DNA of 64,000 nucleotides from Ampelocalamus luodianensis (taxonomy: Eukaryota > Streptophyta > Magnoliopsida > Poales > Poaceae): positions 48,682,896 to 48,746,895 of the forward strand of contig CM070632.1 of NCBI GenBank assembly GCA_036346255.1, written 5' to 3'. A model generated the notes under the pieces. It had not been told where the DNA came from. It ran no database searches and saw only the letters and a list, made by a program, of their open reading frames with translations. How positions within the stretch are numbered: the first letter of the stretch is position 1; each line of letters opens with the position of its first letter. Position numbers and translations under genes: made by a program. This document shows positions 60,087 through 64,000 of this stretch, one piece after another.

Positions 60087-61628
60087 ATGGGGAGCCTGGA
60101 CGCCAACCCTGCAGCCTTCGCCGCCTTCGCCGACGTCGAGGGCTTCCAGCCGCTCAACGCCGACGACGTCCGCTCCTACCTCCACAAGGCCGTCGACTTC
60201 ATCACCGACTACTACAAGTCCGTCGAGTCGCTCCCGGTCCTGCCGGGCGTCGAGCCGGGCTACCTGCTCCGCCTGCTCCAGTCCGCGCCGCCCACGTCCT
60301 CCGCGCCCTTCGACGTTGCTATGAAGGAGCTCCGCGAGGCCGTAGTGCCCGGCATGACCCACTGGGCCAGCCCCAACTTCTTCGCCTTCTTCCCGTCCAC
60401 CAACAGCGCCGCGGCCATCGCCGGCGAGCTCATCGCCTCCGCGATGAACACCGTGGGTTTTACGTGGCAGGCGGCTCCCGCTGCCACGGAGCTGGAGGTG
60501 CTCGCGCTCGACTGGCTTGCGCAGCTCCTGCGGCTGCCCACGAGCTTCATGAACCGCACCAGCGAAGGCCGCGGCACCGGCGGGGGCGTTATCCTCGGGA
60601 CCACCAGTGAGGCAATGCTCGTGACGCTCGTCGCCGCGCGTGACGCCGCTCTGCGCCGGAGCGGGTCCAATGGCGTGGCCGGGATCACGCGGCTCACGGT
60701 GTACGCCGCCGACCAAACACACTCCACGTTCTTCAAGGCGTGCCGCCTTGCCGGATTCGACCCCGCCAACGTCCGCTCCATCCCCACCGGGCCGGAGACC
60801 GCCTACGGTCTCGACCCGGCGAAGTTGCTCGAGCTCATGCAGGCTGACGCGGACGCCGGCCTCGTGCCAACCTACCTCTGCGCCACGGTCGGCACCACGT
60901 CGTCCAACGCCGTCGACCCGGTAGGCGCAGTCGCGGACGTTGCCGCCAAATTCAATGCGTGGGTCCACGTCGACGCTGCCTACGCCGGCAGCGCTTGCAT
61001 CTGCCCGGAGTTCCGCCACCACCTCGACGGCATCGAGCGCGTGGACTCCATCAGCATGAGCCCGCACAAGTGGCTGCTCACGTGTCTGGACTGCACCTGC
61101 CTCTGGGTGCGCGACACGCACCGCCTCACCGACTCGCTGGAGACGAACCCGGAGTACCTCAAGAACGACGCCAGCGAGTCCGGCACCGTCACCGACCTCA
61201 AGGACATGCAGGTCGGCGTCGGGCGGCGCTTCCGCGGGCTCAAGCTCTGGATGGTCATGCGCACCTACGGCGCCGCCAAGCTCCAGGAGCACATCCGCAG
61301 CGACGTAGCCATGGCCAAGATGTTTGAGGACTTCGTCAGCTCCGACGACCGGTTCGAGGTGGTCGTGCCGAGGAACTTCGCGCTCGTCTGCTTCAGGATC
61401 AAGCCCCGCGGCGCCATGACCGAGGAGGGCGCCGAGGAGGCCAACCGCGAGCTGATGGAGCGCCTGAACAAGACCGGCAAGGCGTACCTTGCGCACACGG
61501 TAATCGGCGACAAGTTCGTGCTGCGGTTCGCGGTTGGGTCGTCGCTGCAGGAGGAGAGGCACGTGCGAAGCGCGTGGGAGCTCATCAAGAAGACGACCGC
61601 CGAGATCGTCGAGGAAGAGATCAAGTAG
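60087..61628 (+). CDS. TDC: Tryptophan decarboxylase (aromatic-L-amino-acid decarboxylase, PLP-dependent), intronless, 513 aa
   Basis: Converts L-tryptophan to tryptamine and CO2 in the cytosol, the first step to serotonin and melatonin in grasses. It is a single exon of usual family length. The start MGSLDANPAAFAAF matches the N-terminus I recall for rice TDCs. The N-terminal block has MTHWASPNFFAFFPSTNSAA. The PLP-stacking His is H212 in ADQTHSTFFK, the Asp pairing with the PLP nitrogen is D296 in HVDAAYAG, and the Schiff-base lysine is K328 in SPHKW. The mobile-loop Tyr is Y357 in ETNPEYLKN; aromatic aldehyde synthases have Phe there, so a decarboxylase is predicted. G379 in VGVGRRFRGLKLW is Gly, as in tryptophan-type enzymes, where tyrosine decarboxylases carry Ser. 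Codon usage is very GC3-rich. AATAAA lies at 61713-61718. No frame damage is seen. A PIF-like element ends 1.1 kb upstream and a copia LTR starts 205 bp downstream. Confidence 0.95.
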   Translation: MGSLDANPAAFAAFADVEGFQPLNADDVRSYLHKAVDFITDYYKSVESLPVLPGVEPGYLLRLLQSAPPTSSAPFDVAMKELREAVVPGMTHWASPNFFAFFPSTNSAAAIAGELIASAMNTVGFTWQAAPAATELEVLALDWLAQLLRLPTSFMNRTSEGRGTGGGVILGTTSEAMLVTLVAARDAALRRSGSNGVAGITRLTVYAADQTHSTFFKACRLAGFDPANVRSIPTGPETAYGLDPAKLLELMQADADAGLVPTYLCATVGTTSSNAVDPVGAVADVAAKFNAWVHVDAAYAGSACICPEFRHHLDGIERVDSISMSPHKWLLTCLDCTCLWVRDTHRLTDSLETNPEYLKNDASESGTVTDLKDMQVGVGRRFRGLKLWMVMRTYGAAKLQEHIRSDVAMAKMFEDFVSSDDRFEVVVPRNFALVCFRIKPRGAMTEEGAEEANRELMERLNKTGKAYLAHTVIGDKFVLRFAVGSSLQEERHVRSAWELIKKTTAEIVEEEIK

Positions 61629-61833
61629 AGCCGTAGTACATATGATACAGCACGAGTTAAATTGCTATGGTTGATTTATTGTTGATAGTGATACGCCGAA
61701 ACATGGTGGTCAAATAAATTCTTTCGGCGGCGGTGCATGATTCAGATGGACTACGACGACCATTGAGTCAGATGGACGTGCTCGTTTTCTTCTATCGTGC
61801 TGCTATGTATCTTCATGTTGATCAGAAAATATT

Positions 61834-62084
61834 TGTTGAGTTTGAGTGTCACACAAATTGAGTTTCTTACTCTAACTCATAGTTCTACTCCTACACTGAA
61901 TCTTTCATGTCTTTCATGTACCATTATAAATATATTACTGTAATTCATAGGGAAAAGCAAGAGTTTCATTGTAAACATCTCCTCATATAGTGATATTACC
62001 TTTGTGCGTCTGTGATTTTTCCCCGAAAGGGTTTTCTACGTAAAATTCATGTCTCTTGTTCCTATTTTAAGTGAATTATTTACA
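61834..62084 (+). mobile_element. Ty1/copia 5' LTR (Tnt1/Tto1-like), partial element
   Basis: The sequence starts TGTTGAGTTTGAGTG and ends ...ATTATTTACA. It includes ttttccccgaaagggttttc and tacgtaaaattc, a hallmark of the R-U5 part of Tnt1/Tto1-like copia LTRs. It is followed by a primer-binding site. No coding region follows before the next LTR at 62495, so the rest of the element is deleted. Confidence 0.75.
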
Positions 62085-62089
62085 ATAAG

Positions 62090-62101
62090 TGGTATCAGAG
62101 C
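62090..62101 (+). other. Copia primer-binding site (initiator tRNA-Met)
   Basis: TGGTATCAGAGC is the exact complement of the 3' end of plant initiator tRNA-Met, 5 bp after the LTR end. Confidence 0.9.
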
Positions 62102-62494
62102 ATAGGAGATACGAGGAACGATTCTTCTCACGTATCATGAGTTGCAATCCGAACCAGGACCGAATTTGAGGCCGTCTCCGTGTCGAAGACAAGGATCACT
62201 TGTTTCTCCTGTGAAATAAAGCAGGAAACGCAGTAGGCAGATCACGAGGCGAGCAAAACAACAACATTGATTTAAGAAAAAACATCCAAACAGAGCAACA
62301 TTGATTGCAAAGAAGAACATTAAACCCGAAAAGGAGCCGATAGAGATTCCATTGACTGACTTCAGTTCTTCAATTCATCCCGACAGAAATTGCTACGTAC
62401 ACACACCAAGCGATTTGCGAAGCGCACACGAGCAAGTGTACCAGCAACTCTGGTCTTGATTGCTTCGCATACACAGAAGTGTACCAAAGATTCT
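62102..62494. other. Leader remnant of the copia element and unassigned sequence
   Basis: The first about 100 bp look like the untranslated leader of the copia element. The remainder has no recognised feature. Confidence 0.45.
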
Positions 62495-64000
62495 TGTAAC
62501 ATCCCAAAATCCCAATTTTGGGAAAGTATAATGAAAATAAATGAGGGAATAATTTTTAGCATGTTTACGTGTGGGAAAAATATTTTGAGCATGTTTTTGA
62601 ACTTTTGCATAAAACAAGCATTGAAGTTATATGCATACAACAGCTTGAAAGAATTTTTAAAAATAATACAAAACACATAAAATTCTAGACAATTTATACA
62701 ATGAACTATACTGTGTCAAGAACCTCCACATAAATTTTCATAATTTTTAGAGCCCGTTTGATAGGTTTAAAAATTTGCCAAATCCTCAGCCTTTTTCTGG
62801 AAACTTCAAACTCCGTTTGATTTTCCCACCGAGCCAATGGGCCGAATTCGCTTGGCCCAATTCCATCGCACCTGCTCCAGCCCGCCTTGCATCCCCGCTC
62901 CTCATGCTTGTTGACACGCTGGCCTCACCCGTCAACAGCCTTCGTCCACCTCGCTTCGCCCCCACGCGCTAGTGCGCTCTGCTGCTCGCCCATGGTTTGC
63001 GATGTCGTGCCCATCGTTTTCAAGCCTCAACTACCCCTGTCACTTCCACCTGCTCCTCGTCCATGCTAGCAATCCGTTGATGCTCCCTTTTACCACATGG
63101 ATAGAGAGACCATAGCATGCCTGCAATTTTCTCGTCGCGACCGCATTTTCTCGCTGTGAATCTCACGCACTACTCACCGCTATTTAAGCCTCCTAGCGCG
63201 TCACCATCTCTCTAGCTCACCCCTCGTTCCATCTTGTACTTTCTCTGAGCTTCTAACTCTCTGAATCACCGAGAACGAGTGCGTCGTTCTTGACACCGGT
63301 GAGCAAACCTTCCGTCGCCATTGCCTCGGGTGAGCTTCCTTGCCCTTGACACCCGCATCATCAAGCGCCTCTCACTTCACTCATCCTTCTCCTTTGCTCA
63401 ATGTAGCTCCAGGAGCCATGTAGCACCAAAACACTATCATCACCCCCCCAACTCCGGCGCGTGCACCTGATCCAAGCCGCTGCACCTTCGTCATTCTAGA
63501 AGGTTCGGGGCCCTTCTGATGGTGTCATCATGTGTTCCATCCCTCATTCAACTAATCCCCTCACTTAATGCAGGTCAGTTCGTTGTGAATCCGAGCCTCA
63601 CCTTCTTCTTCCTCATCCTCGATTGCTTCTACAATTTTTGATCTTCTTTGAAGCTCAGTGAGTCCACGTCCAATTCCTCGTGTCTACGTACCATCTCTAG
63701 GACTCCAGTAAGCTAATGCTACACTTCTTGTAGCATCTCCATCGCCATAAAGTGTAGCACCGTGAGCCTCCTCTATGTCTCCACTGTACAACATCGCCAA
63801 GCTACCCCGGCCATCCCCCTGATGCCATCAAGGACCTTGGTGAGCTTCTAGTAGTTTCATAGAGTTCTTGCATGCATTAGTTTGGAAGATTAGCTAGCAT
63901 AGCATAGATTTTGTCGTAGCCAATCATGGTGGCACTGTGGGAGATGATGTCTCCACCGCTTCGGTGACCATTGGTCCCCGAGACGTCACCTATAGCATTG
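62495..64000 (+). mobile_element. Start of a long LTR (TGTAACATCCC type), running off the window
   Basis: The sequence begins TGTAACATCCCAAAATCCCA with an internal palindrome (cccaaaatcccaattttggg). An AT-rich U3 is followed by a TATA-like ctatttaagcc (about 63179-63189), a CT-rich leader and several donor-like caccggtgagc/gtgagctt words. It contains no gag or pol up to 64000. The LTR exceeds 1.5 kb or passes into the internal domain; the right boundary is not in the window. RIRE3/RIRE8-type rice elements have comparably long LTRs, but the family is a guess. Confidence 0.6.

Noticed and set aside
60033..61562. A 509-codon open frame antisense to TDC
   Set aside because: It is the mirror of a very GC3-rich gene; its composition-driven protein resembles nothing, while the sense frame has every active-site motif of the family.

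Overview
This window is plant nuclear DNA from a grass, most likely Oryza or a close relative. The reasons are spliced genes with GT-AG introns, GC-rich first exons, a tryptophan decarboxylase and a VAP4-type MSP protein that both closely resemble what I remember of the rice proteins, and a dense mix of rice-type transposons. Only two genes look intact. One is a seven-exon VAP4-like MSP-domain gene on the minus strand (3955-6303). The other is an intronless tryptophan decarboxylase (TDC) on the plus strand (60087-61628). Everything between is mostly mobile DNA and broken gene fragments.

Layout. 1-590: decayed copia 3' end and LTR. 1046-2732: 3' part of an L1-type LINE. 3955-6303: VAP4-like gene. 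7.8-11.5 kb: small elements (a (TA)n tract, a 63-bp LINE insertion with target duplication, an inverted-repeat element, a solo LTR and a Tourist MITE). 14.2-15.1 kb: three phase-consistent exons of an unrecognised gene. 16.1-17.1 kb: fragment of a non-autonomous LTR family carrying an acidic terminal exon. 18237-24468: full-length copia element with a perfect 5-bp target duplication. 24.7-25.5 kb: reverse-strand LINE fragment. 25.5-33.1 kb: Ty3/gypsy (Tat-like) element with only one LTR. 33.9-34.6 kb: solo LTR. 34.8-39.1 kb: CACTA-like element containing a Pack-MULE-like element, a broken F-box gene and two long hairpins. 39-47.4 kb: degraded GRF-like and ubiquitin-like gene fragments, CACTA ends, a Stowaway MITE and minisatellites. 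48.4-50.5 kb: decayed copia pol and LTR. 50.6-51.6 and 56.5-56.9 kb: three related long-inverted-repeat MITEs beside microsatellites. 51.6-56.4 kb: reverse-strand non-autonomous LTR element. 56902-58974: PIF/Harbinger-like element with internal minisatellites. Then TDC, a copia LTR with primer-binding site just downstream, and the start of a long LTR running off the window.

The two intact genes show no functional link. VAP4-like proteins belong to the FFAT-binding/membrane-contact MSP family, and TDC makes tryptamine for serotonin/melatonin and indole defence compounds. I found no convincing novel multi-gene system. The most notable points are the lesion patterns in the retrotransposons (possible methylation-linked assembly errors in one, 5-methylcytosine decay in another), an acidic terminal exon shared by two retrotransposon-derivative copies, the hairpins inside the CACTA element, and gene fragments captured or carried by DNA transposons. 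Family names come from motif recognition and memory of consensus proteins; no database search was possible.
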